A stretch of 64,000 nucleotides of DNA, taken from NCBI GenBank assembly GCA_965198795.1, contig OZ240674.1, positions 3,055,560-3,119,559 of the forward strand, read 5' to 3'. Source of the DNA: G965198795 sp965198795 (GTDB taxonomy: Bacteria; Pseudomonadota; Alphaproteobacteria; Rhodospirillales; Casp-alpha2). Below are positions 17,679 to 26,835 of this stretch, piece after piece (within the stretch, counting starts at the first letter, position 1; the number at the start of each line of letters is the position of its first letter). A program made the position numbers and the translations under genes. The notes beneath the pieces are model-generated. The model was not told the DNA's origin and made no database searches. It was given only the letters and a program-made list of their open reading frames with translations.

Positions 17679-20600
17679 ATGGACTTGATCCGCTATTCCA
17701 TCATCAGGCCCATCGCCGTGGTCGCGGCGGTGCTGATGATTGTGATGTTTGGCCTAGTCGCCCTTCAGACCATCCCGATCCAGTTGATCCCCGACGTTCG
17801 AAAGCCGGTCATCAGCGTCACCACCAATTGGCCCGGCGCCGCCCCTGCGGAAATTGAACGGGAAATCCTGATCGAACAGGAAGACGTGTTGAAGGGAATT
17901 GAAGGCTTAAGCGAGATCACCTCAACGGCGTCCACCAACCAGGCCAGGATCAAGATGGAGTTCGAGATCGGCACCAATATGGACCGGGCGCTGCTGCTGA
18001 CGGCTAACCGGCTCGACCGGGTGTCGGGATATCCCGAGGAAGTGGACGAACCCAGCATTCGCACGGCAACGGCCGAAGACAACGCCATTTCCTGGATGAT
18101 CATCCGGCGCAACGAAGGCAACGCCAACCCGATTCATTCCTATGGCGATTTCGTCGAAGACGTCGTACAGGATCGCTTGGAGCGCGTCCCCGGCATCGCG
18201 CGCATCAACACGTTCGGCGGCTCCAGCCGCGAGATGGTCGTCACGATCAACCCAGAGCGCATGGCTCGATTTGGCCTGACCGTGACCGACGTCGTCGCCC
18301 GGTTGCGGCAAGCCAACTCATCCGCGTCCGCCGGCGACGTGGACGAGGGAAAGCGGCGCTATGCGGTCAGGACGGAGGGCGAGTTCCAGGACCTGGACGA
18401 CGTCCGGGGGGTGGTCGTCCGCTCCGTTAGGGATTCCGTCACCGGCCAAGTGGCCCGCGTCACCATCGCCGATATCGGCGACGTGGTGTGGGGTTATTCC
18501 GAACCGGGCTCGCTGATTCGCTTTAACGGCGTCCCGGCGCTCGCCATGAACGCGATCCGGGAAAGCGGCGCCAACGTCATCGAGGCCATGACGGGCTTGC
18601 GCGCCGCCATTGAAGAGCTGAACGAGCAAGAAATTCCGGGCCAAAACCTGAATTTCAAGATGGTCTATGACGAGACGACCTATATCAATTCCGCTATTGA
18701 TCTGGTGCAGCAGAATATCGTTGTCGGCGGTTTGCTCGCGGCCGCCATGCTGCTGCTGTTTCTGCGCTCCGGCGGCGCCACGTTAATCGTTTCCCTCGCG
18801 ATTCCCGTATCCGTCATCGGCGCCTTCGTCGCCATGGCCGGTCTGGGCCGGTCGTTGAACGTCATATCCCTGGCCGGGATCGCCTTCGCCGTCGGCATGG
18901 TCGTCGATGCGGCCATTGTCGTGCTTGAGAATATCTACCGCCATCGCGAGTTGGGCCTTGGCCGGGCGGAAGCGGCGTACCGGGGTGCCAAACAGGTCTG
19001 GGTGGCGGTGCTGGTCTCCGCGCTGACGACGGTGATGGTGTTTATCCCGGTCCTGGTCATCGACCTGGAAGCGGGGCAGTTGTTCCGGGACATCGCGGTC
19101 GCGCTGTCAATCTCGGTGCTGATTTCGCTGGCCGTCGCCATCACCCTGATCCCGGCCCTGGCCAACCGGTTACTGAAGACGGTCGACTCGGAAACCGTCA
19201 AAAACCGGCGAATTCCGATTGTGGACGACCTGGCTGGGATGTTCGTCCTATTGGTCATGGGCTTGACGCGGTGGGTCACCGGCGGACGCGCGCGCGCCAT
19301 CGCCGTCGTCACCCTGCTCTGCACTGTCTGCGCGACCCTTACATGGGCGCTGCTGCCCAAGCTTGAATATCTGCCGACAGGCAACCGCAATCTGATTTTC
19401 GGCTGGATCGTTCCGCCGCCGGGTTACAATTTGCAAACCACGGAGCAAATCGCCCGCCGTTACGAGGAACGGTTAATCCCCCTCATCGCCGAATATACAG
19501 GCCCGGAGTCCGCAGAGGACGGCACACCGAAATTCAATCGGGTGTTTTTCGTCACCTGGCCGGGCAGAACGATTCTTGGTGGTGCGGCGGAGGACCCGTC
19601 ACAGGTTAAGAAACTGATCCCCGTCATCAAGGAGACCGCCGCCCGGGAACCGGGGACCTTTTCAAGCGTCTCGCAGAGCTCGCTGTTCGGCCGCGGAATC
19701 GGCGGTTCACGCGGCATAGAACTGAACGTCATCGGCCAGGACCTGGAAGTCCTGATTGAAAGCGCCCGGCGGGCGTTTGGTAAAATCCGTCAAGCCCTTC
19801 CCCCATCGGAAGGTCATCAAGCCCGGCCGCTCACGGAACTGTCTTTGGGAGCGCCCGAAGTCCGCGTCATTCCAAACAGGATAAAACTGGCGGATAACGG
19901 CGTCACAGCGCGTCAGCTATCGGACACACTGGACGCCTTCAACGATGGCCTTCGCGTGGCGGAGATCACGATGGGCGGACGGCAAATCGATTTGACGCTC
20001 AAGGGCGACGCCGGCCAAGTGACGGAGACCCAGGGGATCGGCAACCTCCCTGTCGTGACTTCAAATGGCGCCGTTATCCCCGCAAGTTCGCTCGCGGACG
20101 TTGTTCTGACGGCGGGACCGACACAGATCAAACATTTTGAACGCGAACGGGCGATCACCATCTTGATCATCCCGCGCGAGGAAATTCCGCTTGAAGCCGC
20201 CCTCGACCAGGTTCAAACGAAAGTTATTGACGCGCTGATTGAAGAGGGCTTGCCGGACGATATCAAACTGCGTCTCTCCGGCACTGCGGATCAACTTCAG
20301 AAAACTTGGGATGCTCTACGCCTGGACCTCGGGATCGCGCTAATCATTGTTTATCTGGTGATGGCCGTGTTGTTCGAAAGTTTCCGATACCCCTTGATCA
20401 TTATGTTGAGCGTGCCGTTGGCGACCGCCGGTGGGGTGCTGGGTCTCACGTTGCTCAACCAGTTTCATCACCAGTCTCTGGATATGTTGACGTTGTTAGG
20501 ATTCGTGATTTTGATCGGCATCGTCGTCAACAACGCCATCCTGCTGGTTCACCAAACCCTGCTCCACATACGCGAAGACGGCATGGAAATGTCCATCGCC

Positions 20601-20870
20601 ATACAGGAAGCAACGCGGAACAGGATTCGCCCAATCTTCATGTCCACCCTTACCAGCGTCTTTGGCATGACGCCGCTGGTTATTTTTCCCGGCGCGGGAT
20701 CGGAATTGTACCGCGGATTGGGTTCCGTCGTTCTGGGCGGCTTGTCGATGTCCGCGATACTGACGCTTGTCATCATTCCGCCTTTGCTGACCTTGAGCAT
20801 TGGAACGGATGAAAAGAAACAAAAACATTCAGGTTCAGACATTCCGGATATCCGGCAACCCGCGGAATAG
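17679..20870 (+). CDS. RND family efflux permease (AcrB/HAE1-like)
   Basis: The 1063-residue inner-membrane proton antiporter has the usual twelve-helix plan with two large periplasmic loops: a start IRYSIIRPIAVVAAV, porter domains, a TM4 region AGIAFAVGMVVDAAIVVLEN, and a TM10 region VVNNAILLVHQT. The TM4 relay has one Asp (VDAA) where AcrB has two, and Lys of TM10 is replaced by Asn, as in many HAE1 relatives. It forms an operon with the adaptor. No outer-membrane TolC gene is adjacent. The substrate is unknown. Confidence 0.94.
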   Translation: MDLIRYSIIRPIAVVAAVLMIVMFGLVALQTIPIQLIPDVRKPVISVTTNWPGAAPAEIEREILIEQEDVLKGIEGLSEITSTASTNQARIKMEFEIGTNMDRALLLTANRLDRVSGYPEEVDEPSIRTATAEDNAISWMIIRRNEGNANPIHSYGDFVEDVVQDRLERVPGIARINTFGGSSREMVVTINPERMARFGLTVTDVVARLRQANSSASAGDVDEGKRRYAVRTEGEFQDLDDVRGVVVRSVRDSVTGQVARVTIADIGDVVWGYSEPGSLIRFNGVPALAMNAIRESGANVIEAMTGLRAAIEELNEQEIPGQNLNFKMVYDETTYINSAIDLVQQNIVVGGLLAAAMLLLFLRSGGATLIVSLAIPVSVIGAFVAMAGLGRSLNVISLAGIAFAVGMVVDAAIVVLENIYRHRELGLGRAEAAYRGAKQVWVAVLVSALTTVMVFIPVLVIDLEAGQLFRDIAVALSISVLISLAVAITLIPALANRLLKTVDSETVKNRRIPIVDDLAGMFVLLVMGLTRWVTGGRARAIAVVTLLCTVCATLTWALLPKLEYLPTGNRNLIFGWIVPPPGYNLQTTEQIARRYEERLIPLIAEYTGPESAEDGTPKFNRVFFVTWPGRTILGGAAEDPSQVKKLIPVIKETAAREPGTFSSVSQSSLFGRGIGGSRGIELNVIGQDLEVLIESARRAFGKIRQALPPSEGHQARPLTELSLGAPEVRVIPNRIKLADNGVTARQLSDTLDAFNDGLRVAEITMGGRQIDLTLKGDAGQVTETQGIGNLPVVTSNGAVIPASSLADVVLTAGPTQIKHFERERAITILIIPREEIPLEAALDQVQTKVIDALIEEGLPDDIKLRLSGTADQLQKTWDALRLDLGIALIIVYLVMAVLFESFRYPLIIMLSVPLATAGGVLGLTLLNQFHHQSLDMLTLLGFVILIGIVVNNAILLVHQTLLHIREDGMEMSIAIQEATRNRIRPIFMSTLTSVFGMTPLVIFPGAGSELYRGLGSVVLGGLSMSAILTLVIIPPLLTLSIGTDEKKQKHSGSDIPDIRQPAE

Positions 20871-20886
20871 GCCGCAACTCACCTTT

Positions 20887-21078
20887 CCCCGCTCCACGGC
20901 TGCCTCGCCGGACCTCAACCCGATCGAGCAAACGTTCGCCAAGATCAAGCACTGAATGCGACTGGCGCAGAAGCGCACAGTCGAGGAAGTATGGCGTTAC
21001 GTCGGACGCCTCATCGAAACAATAACGCCAACAGAGTGCGCCAACGACTTCAAAAACGCCGGTTATGCTTCCGAATAA
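20887..21078 (+). pseudogene. Fragment of an IS630-family transposase (C-terminus)
   Basis: Reading in one frame gives SPDLNPIEQTFAKIKH, a TGA stop, then RTVEEVWRYVGRLIET and ITPTECANDFKNAGY. This is the end of the DDE domain of IS630-type transposases, including the catalytic Glu in NPIEQ. The N-terminal two thirds are missing and there is an in-frame stop, so it is a remnant. It starts about 17 bases after the RND permease stop. Confidence 0.85.
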
Positions 21079-21280
21079 ACGTGAAACGCTCTAGTTATGT
21101 GAGTCTAAAATTCGGCGCATAAAGTTTGTTCCGTCTTCTGGTGGAAGCGCTTTACGGCGGCGGGAATGAAGTTTTGGGTTTTCTATAAGGGTTCTCATCC
21201 AAACCCCGCCCACGCGGGAATAACAAACAGGTGAAGGGCGCGGCGGCACGAAAAATCGGCGCCACCTAATGTCATAACCC
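21079..21280. other. Intergenic DNA with partial dispersed palindrome
   Basis: No gene seen. The stretch near 21195-21232 (ATCCAAACCCCGCCCACGCG) resembles one arm of the dispersed palindromic repeat found at 24.98, 34.69 and 45.1 kb. Confidence 0.45.
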
Positions 21281-22111
21281 CTAATCCGGTCCCGGCCGGG
21301 TTCGCTTCAGGTCGTCGCGGAGCGACGCGATCTCACCGCGCAGAACCTTCACATCCCTGGAGAGTTCCTCGATCAGTTCGTCCTGATGATGCAGTTCCGT
21401 CTCCGTCACTTCCTGCATGGAGTTGACGATAATGGCGATGAACAAGTTCACCACAGCGAAGGTCGTGATCAGAATGAACGGCACGAAGACAGCCCAGGCC
21501 CAGGGGAATTCCCGCATCACCGGGCGGACTATTCCCATGGACCAGCTTTCCAGCGTCATGATCTGGAACAGCGTATAGAGGGCCGCGCCGACGGAACCGA
21601 ACCAGTCGGGGAAGGCGCCGCCGAACATCTTGGTCGCCATGACCGAGAAGACATAGAAGATCAGGCCCAAGATCGCGATGACGGACCCCATGGCCGGGAT
21701 CGCCGCCAGCAAGGCGTGGATCACGCCGCGCATCTTCGGAATGGCCGAAATCAAGCGGAAGGCCCGCAATATCCGAAGGGCGCGGAGCACGGAAAACGCG
21801 CCGCTCGACGGCGTCAAGGCGACGCCCACGATGATTGCGTCAAACCAGTTCCAGCCAGATTTAAAGAAGTTCAACCGGTAGGCGGCCAGCTTCACCAGCA
21901 GTTCGGCGACGAAGACGGCCAGGCACGCCTTGTCGATGACGAGAAGAATATCGCCCCAACGCTCCATGACCGTGGCGGAGGTTTCCAGTCCCAGGGCCAC
22001 CGCGTTAACCAGGATGACGGCGATCACCGCGTTCGAGAACACCGGGTTCTCGACCAGCGCTTGAAGCTTGTTCTTGGGCGCTTGAGGTTCCGGTTCGGTT
22101 TTGGCGGTCAT
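21281..22111 (-). CDS. Bacterial voltage-gated sodium channel (NaChBac/NavAb type)
   Basis: A single-domain six-helix ion channel of about 276 residues that would work as a homotetramer. S4 carries four regularly spaced arginines (LRALRILRAFRLIS), the selectivity filter is TLESWSMG, identical to the motif of sodium-selective NavAb-type channels, and S6 ends NLFIAIIVNSMQ. A C-terminal heptad coiled coil (ELSRDVKVLRGEIASLRDDL) is the tetramerisation stalk. The ATG at 22111 is preferred; the frame opens at 22162. It is monocistronic and divergent from kdsB. Confidence 0.93.
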   Translation of the reverse strand: MTAKTEPEPQAPKNKLQALVENPVFSNAVIAVILVNAVALGLETSATVMERWGDILLVIDKACLAVFVAELLVKLAAYRLNFFKSGWNWFDAIIVGVALTPSSGAFSVLRALRILRAFRLISAIPKMRGVIHALLAAIPAMGSVIAILGLIFYVFSVMATKMFGGAFPDWFGSVGAALYTLFQIMTLESWSMGIVRPVMREFPWAWAVFVPFILITTFAVVNLFIAIIVNSMQEVTETELHHQDELIEELSRDVKVLRGEIASLRDDLKRTRPGPD

Positions 22112-22248
22112 GGAGCGCGTTATTCGATGGGAGACAGGCGGAGATGTACGCCTTGTTCCCATCCGCGTCGAGGGGTTTCATAAAAATTCCATGTGACAAG
22201 GGTTAGGGCTTTGCCGCACGGCGCTCCGTCGGTTAAAGCTTAAGACCC

Positions 22249-23061
22249 ATGCGGACCGTCATCGTCATCCCCGCCCGCTATGCGTCGTCGCGCTTTCCCG
22301 GTAAGCCGCTGGCCAAGGTCGGCGGTGTATCCATGTTGCAGCGGGTTTGGGCGATCGCGAAAGCCGTCCCGGGCGTTGACGGGGTGATGATCGCGACGGA
22401 CGATGAGCGAATCCGCGAGGCCGCGTCGTCTTTCGGGGCGGAAAGCCTGATGACGCCGAACAGTTGCCGCACTGGAACCGAGCGGGCGGCGGCCTGCATC
22501 CCCGCTCTGAAACCGCGCCCGGATGTTATCATGAACCTGCAAGGGGACGCCGTTCTGACGCCGCCCTGGGTTATCGCGCCGCTCATCAAGGCGATGGCGG
22601 AGGACGAGACGGTCGCCATGGCGACGTTAGCGACGGCGCTGGACGACGCGCGGCTGGCGGCGCTCCGGCGGCATAAGAAAACCAATCCAGCGAGCGGCAC
22701 GACGGTGGTGCTTGATAAGCATGGCGACGCGCTTTATTTCTCGAAACACATTTTGCCGTTTCAGCGTGAATCCAGCGTCACCGGACCCGTCTATCGGCAT
22801 ATAGGAATTTACGGCTATCGGACCGACACGCTTAAGAAGCTGGTCAACCTGGCCGAGACGCCGGTGGAGCGCGTCGAGGGTCTGGAACAGCTTCGCGCGC
22901 TTTATCACGGTATTCCCATCCGCGTGGCGTCCGCCGACTATCAAGGGCGGACGCACTGGTCCATCGACAGCCCCGATGATCTGGCGGCTGCGGAAAGGCT
23001 GATCGCGGAGGAAGGCGAATTGCTGCCGGCCTATGACGGCGGTTATCGGATGGAAGGGTAA
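22249..23061 (+). CDS. kdsB: 3-deoxy-manno-octulosonate cytidylyltransferase
   Basis: KdsB activates Kdo with CTP for lipid A-Kdo assembly, so the cell makes lipopolysaccharide. The N-terminal nucleotide-binding block is IPARYASSRFPGKPLAKVGG, followed by TDDERIREAA, then MNLQGDAVLTP and HIGIYGYR. The length of 270 is slightly above the usual 250. The next gene begins 3 bases after the stop and is surely co-translated. Confidence 0.94.
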   Translation: MRTVIVIPARYASSRFPGKPLAKVGGVSMLQRVWAIAKAVPGVDGVMIATDDERIREAASSFGAESLMTPNSCRTGTERAAACIPALKPRPDVIMNLQGDAVLTPPWVIAPLIKAMAEDETVAMATLATALDDARLAALRRHKKTNPASGTTVVLDKHGDALYFSKHILPFQRESSVTGPVYRHIGIYGYRTDTLKKLVNLAETPVERVEGLEQLRALYHGIPIRVASADYQGRTHWSIDSPDDLAAAERLIAEEGELLPAYDGGYRMEG

Positions 23062-23064
23062 CCG

Positions 23065-23715
23065 ATGCGGTTTTTGCTGATCCGTCATGGCGATACTTTC
23101 GGTCCCGGAGATCGCGTGGTCTGGGTCGGAGCCAATGAAGACCTGCCCCTGGTCGAGAGCGGGCGGCGTCAAGCGCGCGACATGGGACGGGCGTTGACGG
23201 CGAAGGGCCTTGCGCCGGCGCGCTTCATCGCCGGCCCCCTGCAACGGACACAGGGGCACGCGCGGATCATCATGCGCGAGATGGGACTTTCCGATCACCC
23301 GGAGACGGATGAGCGGCTTCGCGAAATTGATTACGGACCCTGGGGCGGCTTGAACGAGGCGGATATCGCCGAGCGCCATGGGGCGGAAGCGATTGCGGAA
23401 TTGGAAGCCTGGGACGGGGAAAGCCGCTGGCCCGCCAACGCCGGATGGAAGCCGGGCGAGGACGCCATCCGCGCCAACGCCTTGTCCCTGCTGGAAGAAG
23501 TCCAGGCGTCCGGCACGGATGACGACCTGGTCTGTCTGGTCTCCTCCAACGGCGTTTTGCGCTATTTCCTAGACGCCATGCCGGGAGGGTTGGAGGCGCG
23601 CGTCCGGGCCGGGAATTTCAGGATGAAGACCGGCGCGGCGTCTCTGTTTTCCATTAAGGAAGGGGAGCGCGCACTGCTGTTCTGGAACCGCCGGGCGGCC
23701 GGCTTGCCGGACTAA
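23065..23715 (+). CDS. Histidine phosphatase superfamily protein lacking the usual second histidine
   Basis: The start LLIRHGDT carries the nucleophile His8 of the phosphoglycerate-mutase-like fold. The later motif, normally VSHGG with a second catalytic His, reads LVSSNGVLRYF. ERLREIDYGPWGGL and a C-terminal LFWNRRA are present, and the product is 216 residues. It is coupled to kdsB (gap of three bases), suggesting a function in sugar-phosphate or Kdo metabolism, but the substrate is unknown. Activity with the altered second motif is uncertain, although SNG variants may form a subfamily. Confidence 0.85.
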   Translation: MRFLLIRHGDTFGPGDRVVWVGANEDLPLVESGRRQARDMGRALTAKGLAPARFIAGPLQRTQGHARIIMREMGLSDHPETDERLREIDYGPWGGLNEADIAERHGAEAIAELEAWDGESRWPANAGWKPGEDAIRANALSLLEEVQASGTDDDLVCLVSSNGVLRYFLDAMPGGLEARVRAGNFRMKTGAASLFSIKEGERALLFWNRRAAGLPD

Positions 23716-23736
23716 TCACGGCGTAAGGGTTCCAGA

Positions 23737-24864
23737 TCATTTCACGGGCTCCAGCTTGATCAACTTTCCCGGGTCATCGTCGGTCAACACATAAAGGGTC
23801 CCGCCGGGCCCGTTTCGGACGTCGCGAATGCGTTCGCCGAAATCCTCCAATAAGCGTTCCTCACCGACGACGCGTTCCCCATTGAGCGTCAGGCGCACAA
23901 GCGCGCGGGCCTTCAGCGCGCCAATGAAAAGGTTCCCTTTCCAGGCGGGGAACTTGTCTCCCGTGTAAAAGGCCATGCCGGACGGCGCGATGGATGGGTC
24001 CCAATAATAAACGGGCTGTTCCAATCCCGCACGCTTCGCACCGACGCCGATTTTGCCGCCCCAGTAATGGACGCCGTAGGAAATCACCGGCCAGCCATAG
24101 TTCCGGCCCGCTTCCGGAATGTTGATTTCATCGCCGCCGCGCGCGCCGTGTTCCACGGTCCAAAGCTTGCCTGTTTCCGGATGACGCGCCGCGCCTTGCA
24201 CGTTTCGGTGGCCCAGCGACCATGCCTCGGGCCTGTAACCGTCCTTGTTGACGAACGGATTATCTTCCGGAATACGACCGTCCTTCTGGATTCGAATAAT
24301 CTGGCCCCGGTTGATGGAGAAGGTTTGAACCTTGTCGCGTTCACCCCGGTCGCCGGTGGTGATGTAGAGATGGCCTGCCGGGCCAAACACGAGACGCGAG
24401 CCGAAATGCCGCCCGCCCGGCGACTTGGGTCGCTGGCTGAACAGGACTTTCACGCCGGTCACTTGATTGCCGGAGATATCCAGCCTTGCCCGCGCCGCCG
24501 CCGTGCCGCCGCCGTCCCCGCCGGGCTCCGAATAAGAGAAATAGATGAGCCGGTTGTCGGCGAAGTCCGGATCCAGCGCGACGTCGAGCAAGCCCCCCTG
24601 GCCGCGCACCCAGATTTCCGGCATGCCGCGAACGGGCTTGCCGACCGCCCCCGATGCCGAGACGACGCGCAGCGCCCCCTCGCGTTCGCTTACCAGGAAC
24701 CGCCCATCGGGGAGAAACGCCACGCCCCAGGGATATTCGAATCCTTCCACCACGGTGACGGCCCGGTAGGAATGGTCTTTCGCTCGATGAACGGGGGCGT
24801 CCGCATGAACCGGCGCTTGAATGGCCAGCAGCAGGATAAGGAACGGGACGGTTGGGACACGCAT
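23737..24864 (-). CDS. PQQ-dependent aldose sugar dehydrogenase (YliI/Asd type), periplasmic
   Basis: A soluble six-bladed propeller of about 375 residues. The signal peptide TVPFLILLLAIQAPVHADA is seen when starting at the ATG 24864. It has typical glucose/sorbosone dehydrogenase blocks: YPWGVAFLPDGRFLVSEREG, GQGGLLDVALDPDF, GGRHFGSRLVFGPAGHLYI, SLGHRNVQGAA, EHGARGGDEINI and the final DVRNGPGGTLYVLTD. His in the GRHFGS block is the likely catalytic base. No PQQ synthesis genes are in the window. It is transcribed against the kdsB pair. Confidence 0.92.
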   Translation of the reverse strand: MRVPTVPFLILLLAIQAPVHADAPVHRAKDHSYRAVTVVEGFEYPWGVAFLPDGRFLVSEREGALRVVSASGAVGKPVRGMPEIWVRGQGGLLDVALDPDFADNRLIYFSYSEPGGDGGGTAAARARLDISGNQVTGVKVLFSQRPKSPGGRHFGSRLVFGPAGHLYITTGDRGERDKVQTFSINRGQIIRIQKDGRIPEDNPFVNKDGYRPEAWSLGHRNVQGAARHPETGKLWTVEHGARGGDEINIPEAGRNYGWPVISYGVHYWGGKIGVGAKRAGLEQPVYYWDPSIAPSGMAFYTGDKFPAWKGNLFIGALKARALVRLTLNGERVVGEERLLEDFGERIRDVRNGPGGTLYVLTDDDPGKLIKLEPVK

Positions 24865-24981
24865 CAGCCGGCTTCCTCGACGTCGTTGAACGGGCGGGAC
24901 CTCGCCGCATATAGGCATGTTCGCGGGAAACGGCTAGAGCGGCATGAAATCAGGTGTGTTCATACCCCGCGTTATTATTTC

Positions 24982-25180
24982 GTCACCTCCGCGTAGGCGG
25001 GGGTCCAGATCATCACTTGTCACTCCGCCCCTTGTCATTCGATAATTGGCCGCCACTCGATGATTGGTTGGAACCCGGACCGACGCGCTGGATTCCCGCT
25101 TTCGCGGGAATGACGAAATGAGGAGCGGGAATGACGAAACAGGCGGCGCGGGGGTGGCGGAGCGGGGCGCGGGAATGACG
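24982..25180. repeat. Dispersed palindromic repeat with duplicated ends
   Basis: The core runs from GTCACCTCCGCGTAGGCGGG at 24982 to CGCGGGAATGACG ending near 25115, with hairpin-forming GC arms (GCGGGGGTCCAG and CTGGATTCCCGC). The terminal GGGAATGACG unit recurs at about 25127 and 25169. Similar copies lie at 34693-34761 and 45087-45215. It contains no gene and may also end transcription. Confidence 0.75.
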
Positions 25181-25232
25181 GATGAAACTTTTTGGAAACT
25201 CATAAACCGGCGCCGCCCAATGGCGTAACGCT

Positions 25233-26138
25233 TTAGCGGGCGAGGACCAGGATAAGGATGCTGGCGGCGATCATCAGGATGCCGAGAACTTCCGCCTTGT
25301 CGGATTTCTCGCGAAAGAACAACCAGGACGCCATGAAGGTGAAGATCAGTTCGATTTGACCGAGGGCGCGCACATACGCCGCGTTTTCCAGGGTGAAGGC
25401 GGTGAACCAGCAGATGGACGCCGCCACGCCCATGACGCCGACGCTTAAAGAGGGCTTCCAATAGACAACAACGCCCCTCAGCGTCCGGGGCTCTTTAACG
25501 AGCAGATAGAGCCCCATGGCGGGAACCTGCATCAAAAGGCCGGCGGCCAAGGTGAAGGCGGCCGCCATGACCGCGTCGTCAACGCCGAGCGCCAGGGCGG
25601 CGCCTCGATAAAACACCACCGAACCGCCAAGAAAGGCTCCGCAGACCAGGCCAATAACCGTGGAGCGTTCACCCAACCCGCCGATCAAAGCGCGGAACGT
25701 GAGTTTCGATTGAGCGGCCGATAGGACCATGACGCCGATAAACGCCAGCCCGACCGCAAGGGCGGCGATTAGTGTGATTTCGTCCCCCAGAATCAGAAAA
25801 CCCAGGATTGCGATCTGCACGACTTCGGTCTTCGACAATGTCGTTCCGACGGTGAAATTCCGAAAGCCGAACAGATAGATCAACAAGAAGGTGAACAGGA
25901 TTTGCGACAGCCCGCCGAGCGCGCAGTATAACAGAAACGGACCATTCGTCTCGGGGAACGGTTTCCCACCGAACTCGTTCAATGCCCAAACGTAAATCAA
26001 GGCGAAGGGCAGAGCGTAAAGGAAGCGTACATAGGTGGCGCCCAAGTCGCTCAGGCGGCCTTTAAGATGCTTCTGCAGGACGGATCGCAGGTTCTGAAGA
26101 AAGGCGCCGGCGACGGTAAAGGAAATCCAAAGTTCCAT
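25233..26138 (-). CDS. EamA/DMT-superfamily permease
   Basis: A 301-residue membrane protein with ten hydrophobic segments arranged as two EamA repeats (each about 140 residues). The first repeat has FLLIYLFGFRNFTVGTTLSKTEVVQIAILGF and the second YVRALGQIELIFTFMASWLFFREK, both with the Glu that marks the repeat end. Such proteins export or import small metabolites; the substrate cannot be told. It starts at ATG 26138, just after AGGATTCC. Confidence 0.9.
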   Translation of the reverse strand: MELWISFTVAGAFLQNLRSVLQKHLKGRLSDLGATYVRFLYALPFALIYVWALNEFGGKPFPETNGPFLLYCALGGLSQILFTFLLIYLFGFRNFTVGTTLSKTEVVQIAILGFLILGDEITLIAALAVGLAFIGVMVLSAAQSKLTFRALIGGLGERSTVIGLVCGAFLGGSVVFYRGAALALGVDDAVMAAAFTLAAGLLMQVPAMGLYLLVKEPRTLRGVVVYWKPSLSVGVMGVAASICWFTAFTLENAAYVRALGQIELIFTFMASWLFFREKSDKAEVLGILMIAASILILVLAR

Positions 26139-26387
26139 GGGGACGGAATCCTATTTGAAAACGGCGCCAAAGGTTCGTGATTCGATAGTGAGTGACGGTC
26201 TCATGAAAAATTTGATAAAGCATTGAGAGTGAAGCGTAAATCCGATTGTCACAGAGAGGGTTGTTTATATGGAAAGGATATTCCCTGATTGCGGTTTCTC
26301 GGACCGCACGGTAAGATTTTGGCGGTTTGACACTTTGAAAACCCCTGTTCAGAAGGGTTGGGCGGTTGAGTCCCGGAGGCTTTGGTT
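26139..26387. other. Divergent promoter region of the EamA and rcdA-like genes
   Basis: About 250 bases without a credible frame. GGAGG at 26375-26379 is the ribosome binding site of the downstream gene. Confidence 0.5.
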
Positions 26388-26834
26388 TTGAACTGTCGGT
26401 TTGCGGGCGGCGAGCATCCCTCGCGAGACAATATCTTAGCCGCATATGACGAGACGATGGATTTGTTGAATGCGTCGAGGACGTATCTGGACGCTTGGCG
26501 CAAAAAGCGTTTCAGCGGCGCAAAGTCCACGGATCGAATTTTTATGGTCAGCCAGGAAATGCTCATCACAGCCCGGCTGGCGTCCGCGATGGCGTGGTTG
26601 ATGACGCGGCGCGCCTTGGATATTGGCGAAATCCCCGCCGACGACTGTTTGGTGGACGCCGTGGACCCTTTTGATGACGCTCACGCATGTTTGGGTGAGG
26701 ATGGATACGATGATGACCGGTTAACGGACCGCCATCGCGAGTTGCTGTCCCGCAGCCACACGCTCTATTGCCGGGTGATCGCCATGGACGTGGCGCTCCG
26801 CGGTCAGCATATGACCATGCGGCGGCCGCATTAG
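26388..26834 (+). CDS. DUF1465 family protein, RcdA-like
   Basis: The 148-residue product matches the alphaproteobacterial DUF1465 family, which includes RcdA, the adaptor that helps ClpXP degrade CtrA in Caulobacter. Features are AAYDETMDLLNASRTYLDAW near the start, the helix VSQEMLITARLASAMAWLMTRRAL, and a C-terminal helix LLSRSHTLYCRVIAMD. There is no ATG at the start. TTG at 26388 lies eight bases after a perfect GGAGG, whereas TTG at 26382 is only two bases from it. A cell-cycle role here is inferred from the family. Confidence 0.82.
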   Translation: MNCRFAGGEHPSRDNILAAYDETMDLLNASRTYLDAWRKKRFSGAKSTDRIFMVSQEMLITARLASAMAWLMTRRALDIGEIPADDCLVDAVDPFDDAHACLGEDGYDDDRLTDRHRELLSRSHTLYCRVIAMDVALRGQHMTMRRPH

Positions 26835-26835
26835 A

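Noticed and set aside
17679..20870. Loss of AcrB proton-relay residues (one Asp in TM4, Asn for Lys in TM10)
   Set aside because: The same pattern (VDAA, VVNNAI) is usual in many HAE1-type permeases, so it is not a sign of inactivation.
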